From Bacteroidales bacterium (GTDB lineage Bacteria; Bacteroidota; Bacteroidia; Bacteroidales; Muribaculaceae): 16,047 bases of DNA. Of the stretch, positions 6,162 to 12,381 are shown one piece after another. Both the position numbers and the translations under genes were made by a program. Location of the stretch: the NCBI GenBank assembly GCA_004557565.1, contig SFGS01000067.1:1-16047 (forward strand). The letters run 5' to 3'. Positions within the stretch are counted from its first letter, which is position 1; each line of letters begins with the position of its first letter. The notes beneath the pieces are model-generated. The model searched no databases. It was not told the DNA's origin and saw only the letters and a list, made by a program, of their open reading frames with translations.

Positions 6162-6280
6162 AATCAATTGATTTAGTTTTTGAAATTTATAAATTTAAGT
6201 TCTCTAATAAAGTCTGTTTTGTTAGAAAGTTATTGTAGTTTTATGCTTGCACGGTGCATAACCCGAACACAAACTACTTA

Positions 6281-6309
6281 CAAAGATATAAATAATTTTT
6301 GTAATACAA
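6281..6309 (-). promoter_or_regulatory. Bacteroidetes-type promoter of the 214-aa protein gene
   Basis: On the minus strand TTG at 6309-6307 is followed after 18 nt by TATCTTTG at 6288-6281. Transcription would start near 6275, giving a leader of about 110 nt. The leader includes a TGCACCGTGCA palindrome (6250-6260 region) that could be an operator or hairpin. Confidence 0.7.
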
Positions 6310-6469
6310 CAATAATCCTGCTCCTTTTTTCAATTTTTGTTGGGGTGTTAGTTTTTTTTAGCATTTCACCCATTCAGCAGGTGTCTGTAGCTTGCTTCCT
6401 TTATATTATAGTGTATTGCAAAAAAGTTGCACCTATGTGAAATAAAAAAAGGCGATGAAACTTTTCTAA

Positions 6470-6513
6470 AATTATTCTTTTGGCGGGAAAAATGATCCGC
6501 CAAAAGAATAATT
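6470..6513. terminator. Perfect 17-bp inverted repeat, possible terminator after the regulator transcript
   Basis: AATTATTCTTTTGGCGG (6470-6486) and CCGCCAAAAGAATAATT (6497-6513) are exact reverse complements around a 10-nt loop. It lies in the 850-bp gap between the 214-aa gene and the hybrid regulator. A run of seven T follows on the minus strand about 25 nt later, not directly after the stem, so it is not a textbook terminator. An operator or the end of a mobile element are alternatives. A second, weaker inverted repeat (CACTAAGGGG with CCCCTTTAGTG) spans 6546-6621. Confidence 0.45.
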
Positions 6514-6745
6514 AGCTCTATTCATCATCTTAAATTCAAAAGTTCCACTAAGGGGGGCTGCATATCAACAACTGCTTGCTGAATTACACTGGCAAATTTC
6601 GCACATTTCACCCCTTTAGTGTTAGGATTTCTGTTACTTTTTTTTGCACTTTTTTTACTTTTCACCGTCAAAAACCACCAAAACCAACTTGCTCACAACC
6701 ATATAATAGCCTATCACACAATATGATACACTATTTCAAGATTAA

Positions 6746-6840
6746 AACACCCATTTAATCCATTAAAAATCCATTATCACCTATTTTTTAATTTGATTTT
6801 AATCAGGTGTAAATCGGATTTAATGGATTAAATAGGTGTT
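6746..6840. repeat. Composite 3' repeat, copy 2: TTTAATCC palindrome
   Basis: The left arm AACACCCATTTAATCC...CACCTATTT faces the right arm AGGTGTAAATCGG...AATAGGTGTT. The arrangement matches copies at 2398-2485 and 12163-12277. It stands about 180 bp beyond the stop codon of the hybrid regulator, read on the minus strand. Confidence 0.85.
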
Positions 6841-6866
6841 TTGCTTCATTTTTATTGGTGATGTGG

Positions 6867-6893
6867 GAGCACTCGGAGCACTCGGAGTACTCA
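6867..6893. repeat. Composite 3' repeat, copy 2: three 9-bp iterons
   Basis: Units GAGCACTCG, GAGCACTCG and GAGTACTCA in tandem, then a truncated GAGATTC that runs straight into the heptad array. Confidence 0.9.
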
Positions 6894-6899
6894 GAGATT

Positions 6900-7021
6900 C
6901 TAATATCTAACCTCTAATATCTAACTTCTAATCTCTAATATCTAACTTCTAATCTCTAATATCTAACTTCTAACCTCTAACATCTAACTTCCAACTTCTA
7001 ATTTCTAATCTCTTTCTTCTA
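6900..7021. repeat. Composite 3' repeat, copy 2: seventeen-unit heptad array ending in the regulator stop codon
   Basis: Strict 7-bp periodicity from 6900 to 7018: units CTAATAT, CTAACCT, CTAATAT, CTAACTT, CTAATCT and similar, seventeen in all, with CCAACTT and CTTTCTT as the only units that break the CTAA start. There is also a higher-order repeat of CTAATAT-CTAACTT-CTAATCT. The next triplet in register, CTA at 7019-7021, is the TAG stop codon of the regulator on the minus strand. Confidence 0.9.
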
Positions 7022-9886
7022 CGAAATCGGGTGTTTGCGGAATTGGGTGGGGGTGATGCCGTACACTTGTTTGAAAAGGCGCGAGAAGTATGCGCTATCG
7101 TCGAAACCGCACTGCATGGCTATCTCGCCAATTTGGCTATCGGTGGTGTTGAGCAAAGTGCACGCCTTGTTTAGTCGCAAGTGCTGGATATAACTCGACG
7201 GCGTTTCGCCCGTGATCGACGACACCTTGCCGCGCAACTGCTTCTGACTCATACACAGTGCCGAGGCTATGCTCTCTATGTCGATGTCGCCCTGCTGCAT
7301 TTTTTCACTAATGATGGCATCGAGTTTTTCAAGGAAATGGCGATCGGGGACGGCAATATCCACCTCCTTCTCCTTGCCCTCAGCCAGAGCACGGCTGAAT
7401 TTCTCGCGCAATGCCTCGTGCTGGGTGATGAGATGCTGCACACGAAGTTCAAGTTCCTTGCTGTTGAACGGCTTACTCATAAAGTTGTCAACGCCCACTT
7501 GCAGTGCCTTGATGCGGTCGGCATCGTCTGACTTGGCAGTGAGAATCACCACAGGAATATGGTTGAGTGCCTCACTCTCGTGAAGGCGTTGGCAAAACTC
7601 GAAACCATCGCACACCGGCATCATCAAGTCGGTGATGATGAGATGTGGCATAATTTCTGCCGCCAAGGCAAAACCTTCCTCGCCGTTGGTGGCGTAATAC
7701 ACATTGTAATGGCTTTGGAGTTGCGAGCCGATATAGTAGGAAATATCCTTGTTGTCCTCCACCACCAGCACCGTGGGCAGATCCTCGCTATGCACCACAT
7801 TCTCATTCTTTTCGCCGTAGTGCTCATCGTCGAGCTCAATCACCGAAGCATTCTTCAGTTCGCCAAACGACAATGCCTTTGCCGGCGTGGTGAGGATTTG
7901 GCGCAACGGGAGTTGCACGGTGAAAGTAGAGCCCACGCCCACAGTGCTATTGATGCTCACATCGCCCTTCATGCTGGTCACCACTTGCTTCACCAATGCC
8001 AAGCCCACGCCTGAGCCCATCTTGTCGTAGGCATTGGAAGCCTGGTGAAACGCCTCGAAAATCGACGACAGCTCAGCTTTGGGTATGCCACGCCCTGTGT
8101 CGGCAACTCGGATAACCAGGTTCTGACTGTCAGCCCCCACCGTGAGCGACACACTCCCTTCCACGGGGGTGAATTTAATGGCGTTGCTGATAAGGTTGTT
8201 GAGAATTTTATGCACATAATCGGGCACGAAGTCCATCACAATCTCGTCTTTTTCGGTCTTGAAGTGGAAATTGATGTTTTTTTCGTTGGCTGCGTCCTCG
8301 TAGTTGTTGGCAATCATTTTCAGATAAGGCACCACATCGCCGTGTCGCCAGTCGGGGTTGCCAATCTCCGATTTCACCTTCGAAATGTCGAGCAACTGGT
8401 TGATGAGTCGGAGCAAGCCTTGCCCTTGCCGCAAAATCATACTGTAGAGTTTCTCCGGATTTTCATTGGGAGCCAAATCGCCCTTTTTCAGACGCTCGCT
8501 CGCTCCGAGAATTACGGTGAGCGGCGTGCGGAACTCGTGGGTGATGTTGGTGAAAAACGAGGTGCGCGCATGTTCGAGGCGTTGTGCCATTTCGTGCGCA
8601 CGGCTTTTGTGCTTGAATGCCACATACAGGGCTATCGCCAATGTAATCAGCAAAAACAAACCCACAATGGTGGCAACCAAGATGATGCGGAAAGCACGGT
8701 TGGTGGCCTCAATTTCGGCATTTTTCATCTCCAGTTCCTCGTTTTTGTATTTGGCGTTGAAAATGTTGGACTGGCGTGCCGATTCCTCGCTGAAAATGCT
8801 GTCGGCAAGCACGGAGTAGCGTTCGAGGTGCTTGAACGCCTCCACAGGATTGGTGGTGCGCAGTGCGGCAGCCAAGCCCTTTTCGCATCGGCGTTCAAGG
8901 TAGCGGTTACCTATTGTCTTGCAGATAGCGAGTGCGCTGCGGTAGTATTTTTCGGCTTTCGCATCGTTGTTCTTCACCGCCATAATGTCGGCAAGTTGAG
9001 CGTAGCAAATGGCGAGCGAATTGTTTTTCTTGCTGTCGGTGAGCACAGGGAGTGCTTCGCGCAGGGTTTTCTCCGCCTCGTCGTAGCGCTGGAGGTCGAA
9101 AAGCACCGCCGCGATTTGGCATTGGCGCACAGCAGCCACAATCTTATCGCCCATTTTCACGGCTGTGTCGTAGGCCTCTTGAGCATATTTAAGTGCTTGC
9201 TCGTATTTTTTCAGTTTGAGATACACCTCCGAAGCCATGCCCAACTCAATGCCGAGGCGCGCGCTGGGTTTGCCGGCATCTACGGCACGCTGAAGTTGAA
9301 TGGCTCGCAGAATGTATTTTTCAGCCGACTTCGCATCTTCCATTGCCAAATAAATGCCAGTGATGGTGTTGAGGTCGCTGCCCATTCGCTCGCGGTCGCC
9401 GAGTTTGGTGTCGATAGCCAAACCTTTCTGTATGTAGTCGAGCGCATCGGGCAGGTTGCCTTTTCGCTGCGCCGAGCAGCCGAGGGTGCTGTAGGTGTCG
9501 CTTGTGAGCACGTTTTCCACTCCGTGCAGCAGTGCCAACGCCTTCAATCCTGCCTCTTCCGACTTGGTGTATTGGTCCTCATAGAAGAAATAAACGCTCA
9601 CGCCCATCAGAATGGCAGCCTCCGACTGGCCTTTATATTTCTCGTCCTCAAAAAACTCCTTTTCCAGATATTCCTCCTCCAAGAGTTTGCGTTGCAGTTC
9701 AAGTGCCACTTGCTTGTGCTCGTTGCCGCTTGAATTGGAGAATTTGGTGTAGAGTGTGGCAATGTCGGAGGCTGTTGCGCCCATCGGCATCAGTGCCGCC
9801 ACCATAAGAATGATAATGATTGCGCCAATTCTCACGCCAAAAGGCGAGGAAGCGCGTTGGGGAGTTTGTGAATCAAGGGTTTTCAA
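7019..9886 (-). CDS. Hybrid two-component regulator: TPR sensor, histidine kinase, receiver, AraC-type HTH
   Basis: A 955-aa one-protein signalling system. Residues 18-40 are a signal peptide or first membrane segment. TPR-like helical repeats (about 50-390) form the presumed periplasmic sensor, and a membrane helix spans about 399-423. The kinase has its phosphoacceptor at H450 (FTNITHEFRTPL), N box NNLISNAIKFTP, G1 box DTGRGIP, F box FEAFHQ and G2 box GSGVGLALV. The receiver (about 704-820) has acidic E710/D711, phosphoacceptor D753 (ITDLMMPVCDG) and K805. An AraC-family HTH covers about 850-950 (GFDDSAYFSRLFKQVYG). Such HTCS proteins usually activate nearby sugar-use genes, but those have beta-propeller sensors; this one has TPRs, so its signal is unknown. 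The start is uncertain: TTG at 9886, or GTG at 9835, which gives a compact signal peptide. It is transcribed divergently from the aldolase gene. Confidence 0.93.
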   Translation of the reverse strand: MKTLDSQTPQRASSPFGVRIGAIIIILMVAALMPMGATASDIATLYTKFSNSSGNEHKQVALELQRKLLEEEYLEKEFFEDEKYKGQSEAAILMGVSVYFFYEDQYTKSEEAGLKALALLHGVENVLTSDTYSTLGCSAQRKGNLPDALDYIQKGLAIDTKLGDRERMGSDLNTITGIYLAMEDAKSAEKYILRAIQLQRAVDAGKPSARLGIELGMASEVYLKLKKYEQALKYAQEAYDTAVKMGDKIVAAVRQCQIAAVLFDLQRYDEAEKTLREALPVLTDSKKNNSLAICYAQLADIMAVKNNDAKAEKYYRSALAICKTIGNRYLERRCEKGLAAALRTTNPVEAFKHLERYSVLADSIFSEESARQSNIFNAKYKNEELEMKNAEIEATNRAFRIILVATIVGLFLLITLAIALYVAFKHKSRAHEMAQRLEHARTSFFTNITHEFRTPLTVILGASERLKKGDLAPNENPEKLYSMILRQGQGLLRLINQLLDISKVKSEIGNPDWRHGDVVPYLKMIANNYEDAANEKNINFHFKTEKDEIVMDFVPDYVHKILNNLISNAIKFTPVEGSVSLTVGADSQNLVIRVADTGRGIPKAELSSIFEAFHQASNAYDKMGSGVGLALVKQVVTSMKGDVSINSTVGVGSTFTVQLPLRQILTTPAKALSFGELKNASVIELDDEHYGEKNENVVHSEDLPTVLVVEDNKDISYYIGSQLQSHYNVYYATNGEEGFALAAEIMPHLIITDLMMPVCDGFEFCQRLHESEALNHIPVVILTAKSDDADRIKALQVGVDNFMSKPFNSKELELRVQHLITQHEALREKFSRALAEGKEKEVDIAVPDRHFLEKLDAIISEKMQQGDIDIESIASALCMSQKQLRGKVSSITGETPSSYIQHLRLNKACTLLNTTDSQIGEIAMQCGFDDSAYFSRLFKQVYGITPTQFRKHPIS

Positions 9887-9926
9887 ATGATGATAAATTT
9901 TAAGTGGCCTATGAAATTATCTTCTA

Positions 9927-9958
9927 CAAAAATATTGAAATTTATTTTAAAATGCAAA
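9927..9958 (-). promoter_or_regulatory. Bacteroidetes-type promoter of the hybrid regulator
   Basis: On the minus strand TTTG at 9958-9955 is followed after 20 nt by TATTTTTG at 9934-9927. The transcript would start near 9920, about 34 nt before the TTG start and 85 nt before the alternative GTG. An inverted repeat CGCAAAA / TTTTTGCG at 9976-9998 lies just upstream and could be an operator. Confidence 0.65.
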
Positions 9959-10043
9959 TCCCCACACCCTGCTATCGCAAAAGTTGCGGATTTTTGCGCG
10001 TTTACACATTATTAATATATATAACAATAAAAAATGGGCGTTT

Positions 10044-10078
10044 TTTGATGCCATTTTCATAATTTATCGCTAACTTTG
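10044..10078 (+). promoter_or_regulatory. Probable promoter of the aldolase gene
   Basis: TAACTTTG at 10071-10078 matches the TAnnTTTG element. The upstream TTTG at 10044-10047 is 23 nt away, longer than the usual 19-21. The leader would be about 95 nt and ends in an A/T-rich stretch (TAATTTAAAAATG) typical of well-translated Bacteroidetes genes. Confidence 0.55.
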
Positions 10079-10178
10079 TAACCCAAATAGGGAATTTATC
10101 GGAAAAATGGTTCTCAACAACCTTTTACCGACTGATATTTAGAGAAATAGTTTTTAATTATAATATACTAATTTAAAA

Positions 10179-11180
10179 ATGGTAAGTTTTAAAGAATTAG
10201 GTCTTGTAAACACCAGAGAAATGTTTGCAAAGGCCATCAAGGGTGGTTATGCAATCCCAGCCTTCAATTTCAACAACATGGAACAGCTCCAAGCCATCAT
10301 CAAGGCTGCTGCTACCACAAAGTCTCCAGTTATTCTGCAAGTTTCTAAGGGCGCTCGCAACTACGCTAACCAAACTCTCCTTCGCTACATGGCTCAAGGT
10401 GCAGTGGAATATGCTAAGGAGCTCGGTTGGGAACACCCACAAATCTGCCTTCACCTCGACCACGGCGATAGCTACGAATTGTGCAAGAGCTGTGTAGATT
10501 TCGGTTTCTCTTCTGTGATGATCGACGGCTCAAGCCTCCCATACGACGAAAACGTGGCTCTCACCAAGAAGGTGGTTGAATACGCTCACGCTCACGATGT
10601 GACTGTGGAAGGTGAACTCGGCGTGCTCGCTGGCGTTGAAGACGAAGTGGCAAGCGAAGTTTCACACTACACTAAGCCTGAAGAAGTAATCGACTTCACT
10701 CAAAAGACTGGCGTAGACTCTCTCGCTATCTCTATCGGTACAAGCCACGGCGCTTACAAGTTCACTCCAGAACAATGCACCAAGGATCCAAAAACTGGCC
10801 GCCTCGTGCCACCACCATTGGCATTCGACATTCTCGACGCTATTATGGAAAAACTCCCTGGATTCCCAATCGTGCTCCACGGTTCTTCTTCAGTTCCACA
10901 AGAATACGTTGACATCATCAACGCTAACGGTGGCGCACTTCCTAACGCTGTAGGTATTCCAGAAGAACAACTCCGCAAGGCTGCTAAGAGCGCTGTTTGC
11001 AAAATCAACATCGATAGCGACTCTCGTTTGGCATTCACCGCTGCTGTTCGCAAGGTGTTCACTGAAAAGCCAGCTGAATTCGACCCACGTAAATACTGCG
11101 GTCCAGCACGCGACTTGATGGAAGAACTCTACATCCACAAGATCAAAGAAGTGCTCGGTAGCGACGGCAAAGCTGAATAA
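10179..11180 (+). CDS. fba: Class II fructose-1,6-bisphosphate aldolase
   Basis: A 333-aa zinc-dependent aldolase. It splits fructose 1,6-bisphosphate into dihydroxyacetone phosphate and glyceraldehyde 3-phosphate in glycolysis, and makes the bond in gluconeogenesis. Visible signatures: YAIPAFNFNN near 24-33; LHLDHGD at 91-97, where D94 is the likely catalytic acid and H95 a zinc ligand; VEGELG at 143-148; GTSHGAYK with H190; VLHGSSS with H234; and INIDSDSR at 276-283, which binds phosphate. Length and motif spacing are normal. The gene favours a narrow set of codons (CTC, AAG, GAA, GCT, TTC) compared with its neighbours, as expected for a highly expressed enzyme. It is a single-gene unit with a strong terminator. 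It is divergent from the hybrid regulator; regulation by that protein is possible but unsupported. Confidence 0.96.
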   Translation: MVSFKELGLVNTREMFAKAIKGGYAIPAFNFNNMEQLQAIIKAAATTKSPVILQVSKGARNYANQTLLRYMAQGAVEYAKELGWEHPQICLHLDHGDSYELCKSCVDFGFSSVMIDGSSLPYDENVALTKKVVEYAHAHDVTVEGELGVLAGVEDEVASEVSHYTKPEEVIDFTQKTGVDSLAISIGTSHGAYKFTPEQCTKDPKTGRLVPPPLAFDILDAIMEKLPGFPIVLHGSSSVPQEYVDIINANGGALPNAVGIPEEQLRKAAKSAVCKINIDSDSRLAFTAAVRKVFTEKPAEFDPRKYCGPARDLMEELYIHKIKEVLGSDGKAE

Positions 11181-11206
11181 TAGCTAACCACACACTTAAC
11201 AATACT

Positions 11207-11243
11207 AAGCATCCACATCCTCACCGATGTGGATGCTTTTTTT
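11207..11243 (+). terminator. Rho-independent terminator of the aldolase gene
   Basis: A perfect 13-bp stem (AAGCATCCACATC / GATGTGGATGCTT) with a 6-nt loop, followed by a run of T. It starts 26 bp after the stop codon. Confidence 0.95.
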
Positions 11244-11309
11244 CATTGAGCATACCACGGTTCCGTGGATAAATTCTGGGTGGCACAGAAACAAAAACAT
11301 AAAAAACAG

Positions 11310-11441
11310 CCTTTTGCCGATGCCAGTGCTTCGCACCTGCCGTTAGTGCTGCGGCATGTCTGATTTCAAGCCGAGGCTTGAATCAGCCACCCCACACCCC
11401 TAACGCCGCCCTCTGTCGAGGTCGGTGGCATCGGCAAAAGG
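11310..11441 (+). other. Candidate structured RNA or cruciform inside copy C
   Basis: The counterpart of 5020-5151. The outer stem CCTTTTGCCGATGCC / GGCATCGGCAAAAGG is perfect here (one mismatch in copy B). The inner CAAGC-CGAG-GCTTG and the side CCTC-TGTC-GAGG keep their stems while the loops differ from copy B. The middle CGTTAGTGCTGCGG stem is partly lost. Stems kept with changed loops hint at selection on structure, but two copies are too few to prove it. Confidence 0.5.
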
Positions 11442-11478
11442 ATAAAAACCGCTCGCCTTCGGCGAAAAACCAAACCCG

Positions 11479-11567
11479 GTAGGGACGCGAAAATTCGCGT
11501 CCGCGTCAAATGGTTAATTTTCAATACATTATCACAATTATGAGTAAACGTGAAGTATCATCTTTAC
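11479..11567. repeat. REP-like unit nested in copy C, with decayed partner
   Basis: GTAG (11479-11482) with the palindrome GGACGCGAA-AA-TTCGCGTCC. An inverted partner at about 11547-11567 (ACGTGAAGTATCATCTTTAC) keeps traces of the GTGA/TCAC core and the terminal TAC but no longer pairs well. Confidence 0.6.
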
Positions 11568-11940
11568 CATAATATTATTTGAATCAGGGGTTTTTCGCCG
11601 TGAAACGGCGAGCGGTTTTTTATCCTTGGGGCAAAGTTGAAGACCCTCGCAAGAGGGTGGCGGAGGGATTGTGCGGTTGGCGGCATGGAAACTCGTTTCC
11701 AATGACGCAAAGCGCACAATCCCTCCGCCAAATGCGAAGCATTCCACTTTGCCCCAAGGCTGTTTTTTATGTTTTTGTTTTTGATTCCATTCACGATTCG
11801 GCAACAGTATAATCATTGCCCTTGTAATTTTTCACTGAGCCCACAACTGGGCAGAGTGAACTGTGGTGAAGGATTGGAGTAGCCTTTCTTGCAATTCTTC
11901 AGCAGTGCCGAGGTGATTGTGGCGGTGGTGTGAAAAAAGA

Positions 11941-11972
11941 TTTGCGAGGATGAGAAAAAAATTGTATCTTTG
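11941..11972 (+). promoter_or_regulatory. Bacteroidetes-type promoter of the tRNA gene
   Basis: TTTG at 11941-11944, a 20-nt spacer, then TATCTTTG at 11965-11972. Transcription would begin near 11979, about 30 nt before the mature tRNA. Confidence 0.8.
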
Positions 11973-12010
11973 CATCGCTTTTAGGGAAATTCATCCCTGA
12001 TGGCAGCGTT

Positions 12011-12088
12011 CGGGATATAGCTCAGTCCGGTTAGAGTATACGTCTGGGGGGCGTGGGGTCGCTGGTTCGAATCCAGTTATCCCGACCA
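12011..12088 (+). tRNA. tRNA-Pro, anticodon GGG, CCA end encoded
   Basis: All arms fold. Acceptor stem CGGGATA / TATCCCG with C1-G72 and A73, the combination typical of bacterial tRNA-Pro; D stem GCTC / GAGT; anticodon stem TACGT / GCGTG with loop CTGGGGG, so the anticodon is GGG reading CCC (and CCU by wobble); T stem GCTGG / CCAGT with loop TTCGAAT. CCA is encoded at 12086-12088. It is a single-gene transcription unit with its own promoter and terminator. Confidence 0.96.
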
Positions 12089-12091
12089 CGC

Positions 12092-12129
12092 AAAAAGCTT
12101 GATAGCACCACCGCTATCAAGCTTTTTTT
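12092..12129 (+). terminator. Rho-independent terminator of the tRNA gene
   Basis: A stem of up to 15 bp (AAAAAGCTTGATAGC / GCTATCAAGCTTTTT) with a 6-nt loop, ending in seven T. It begins four bases after the encoded CCA. Confidence 0.95.
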
Positions 12130-12162
12130 CTCCCACCCATCCATGTTATGCCAAAAAACGAA

Positions 12163-12277
12163 ACACCGATTTAATCCATTTTAATCCAATTTTCACCCTA
12201 TTTCGATTTAATCCATTTTCACCCTATTTAAAAAATATATAGGTGATAATGGATTTTTAATTGGGTTGAATCGGCTT
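12163..12277. repeat. Composite 3' repeat, copy 3: TTTAATCC palindrome
   Basis: The left arm ACACCGATTTAATCC...TTTTCACCCTATTT contains an internal partial duplication (ATTTAATCCATTTTCACCCTATTT-type sequence occurs twice). The right arm is ATAGGTGATAATGG...TTGAATCGG. It lies between the tRNA terminator and the 3' end of aroB. Confidence 0.8.
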
Positions 12278-12290
12278 TGATTTTTTATCG

Positions 12291-12326
12291 GAGCACTCGG
12301 AGTAATCAGAGCACTCGGAGTGCTCC
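12291..12326. repeat. Composite 3' repeat, copy 3: four 9-bp iterons
   Basis: GAGCACTCG, GAGTAATCA, GAGCACTCG, GAGTGCTCC. The last unit is inverted relative to the others, so 12309-12325 forms the palindrome GAGCACTC-G-GAGTGCTC, which could fold as a hairpin. Confidence 0.85.
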
Positions 12327-12332
12327 GAGGCT

Positions 12333-12381
12333 CTATTCTCTAAGTTCTAACCTCCAACTTCTAACTTCTAATTTCTAATTA
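12333..12381. repeat. Composite 3' repeat, copy 3: heptad array running into the aroB stop codon
   Basis: Seven units in register: CTATTCT, CTAAGTT, CTAACCT, CCAACTT, CTAACTT, CTAATTT, CTAATTA. The last unit (12375-12381) contains TTA at 12379-12381, which is the TAA stop codon of aroB on the minus strand. Confidence 0.85.

Larger units (their letters stand above)
11263..11837 (+). repeat. Large structured intergenic element, copy C (about 575 bp, fullest copy)
   Basis: The left end CGTGGATAAATTCTGGG plus AAACATAAAAAACAGCC is matched, inverted, at 11760-11837. Going inward: a multi-branch fold (11310-11441); an inverted pair of GGATAAAAACCGCTCGCC segments (11440-11471 and 11589-11624); a REP unit with a decayed partner (11479-11567); a hairpin ACCCTC-GCAA-GAGGGT with a GNRA-type loop (11643-11658); a perfect 17-bp stem GGCGGAGGGATTGTGCG / CGCACAATCCCTCCGCC (11659-11729); and within it GGAAAC-TC-GTTTCC (11687-11700). 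Short reading frames here run across the palindromes and look non-coding. It lies between the aldolase terminator and the tRNA promoter. Confidence 0.8.

Noticed and set aside
6180..6440. 86-codon plus-strand frame upstream of the 214-aa gene
   Set aside because: It overlaps the promoter and leader of the 214-aa gene on the other strand. It has an A/T-rich hydrophobic translation and no start signals of its own.
6900..7018. CRISPR array or telomere-like repeat
   Set aside because: Units are 7 bp and contiguous with no unique spacers, and no cas genes are present. The repeats lie at gene ends rather than replicon ends.
8045..9733. 562-codon open frame on the plus strand opposite the hybrid regulator
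   Set aside because: It is antisense to a fully supported kinase gene. Its translation is His/Cys/Val-rich and has no recognisable domain, as expected for a shadow frame.
11538..11816. Overlapping small frames on both strands in the large repeat copy C
   Set aside because: They run through palindromes and low-complexity DNA. The matching region of copy B has indels that would break the frames, so they are by-products of the repeat.
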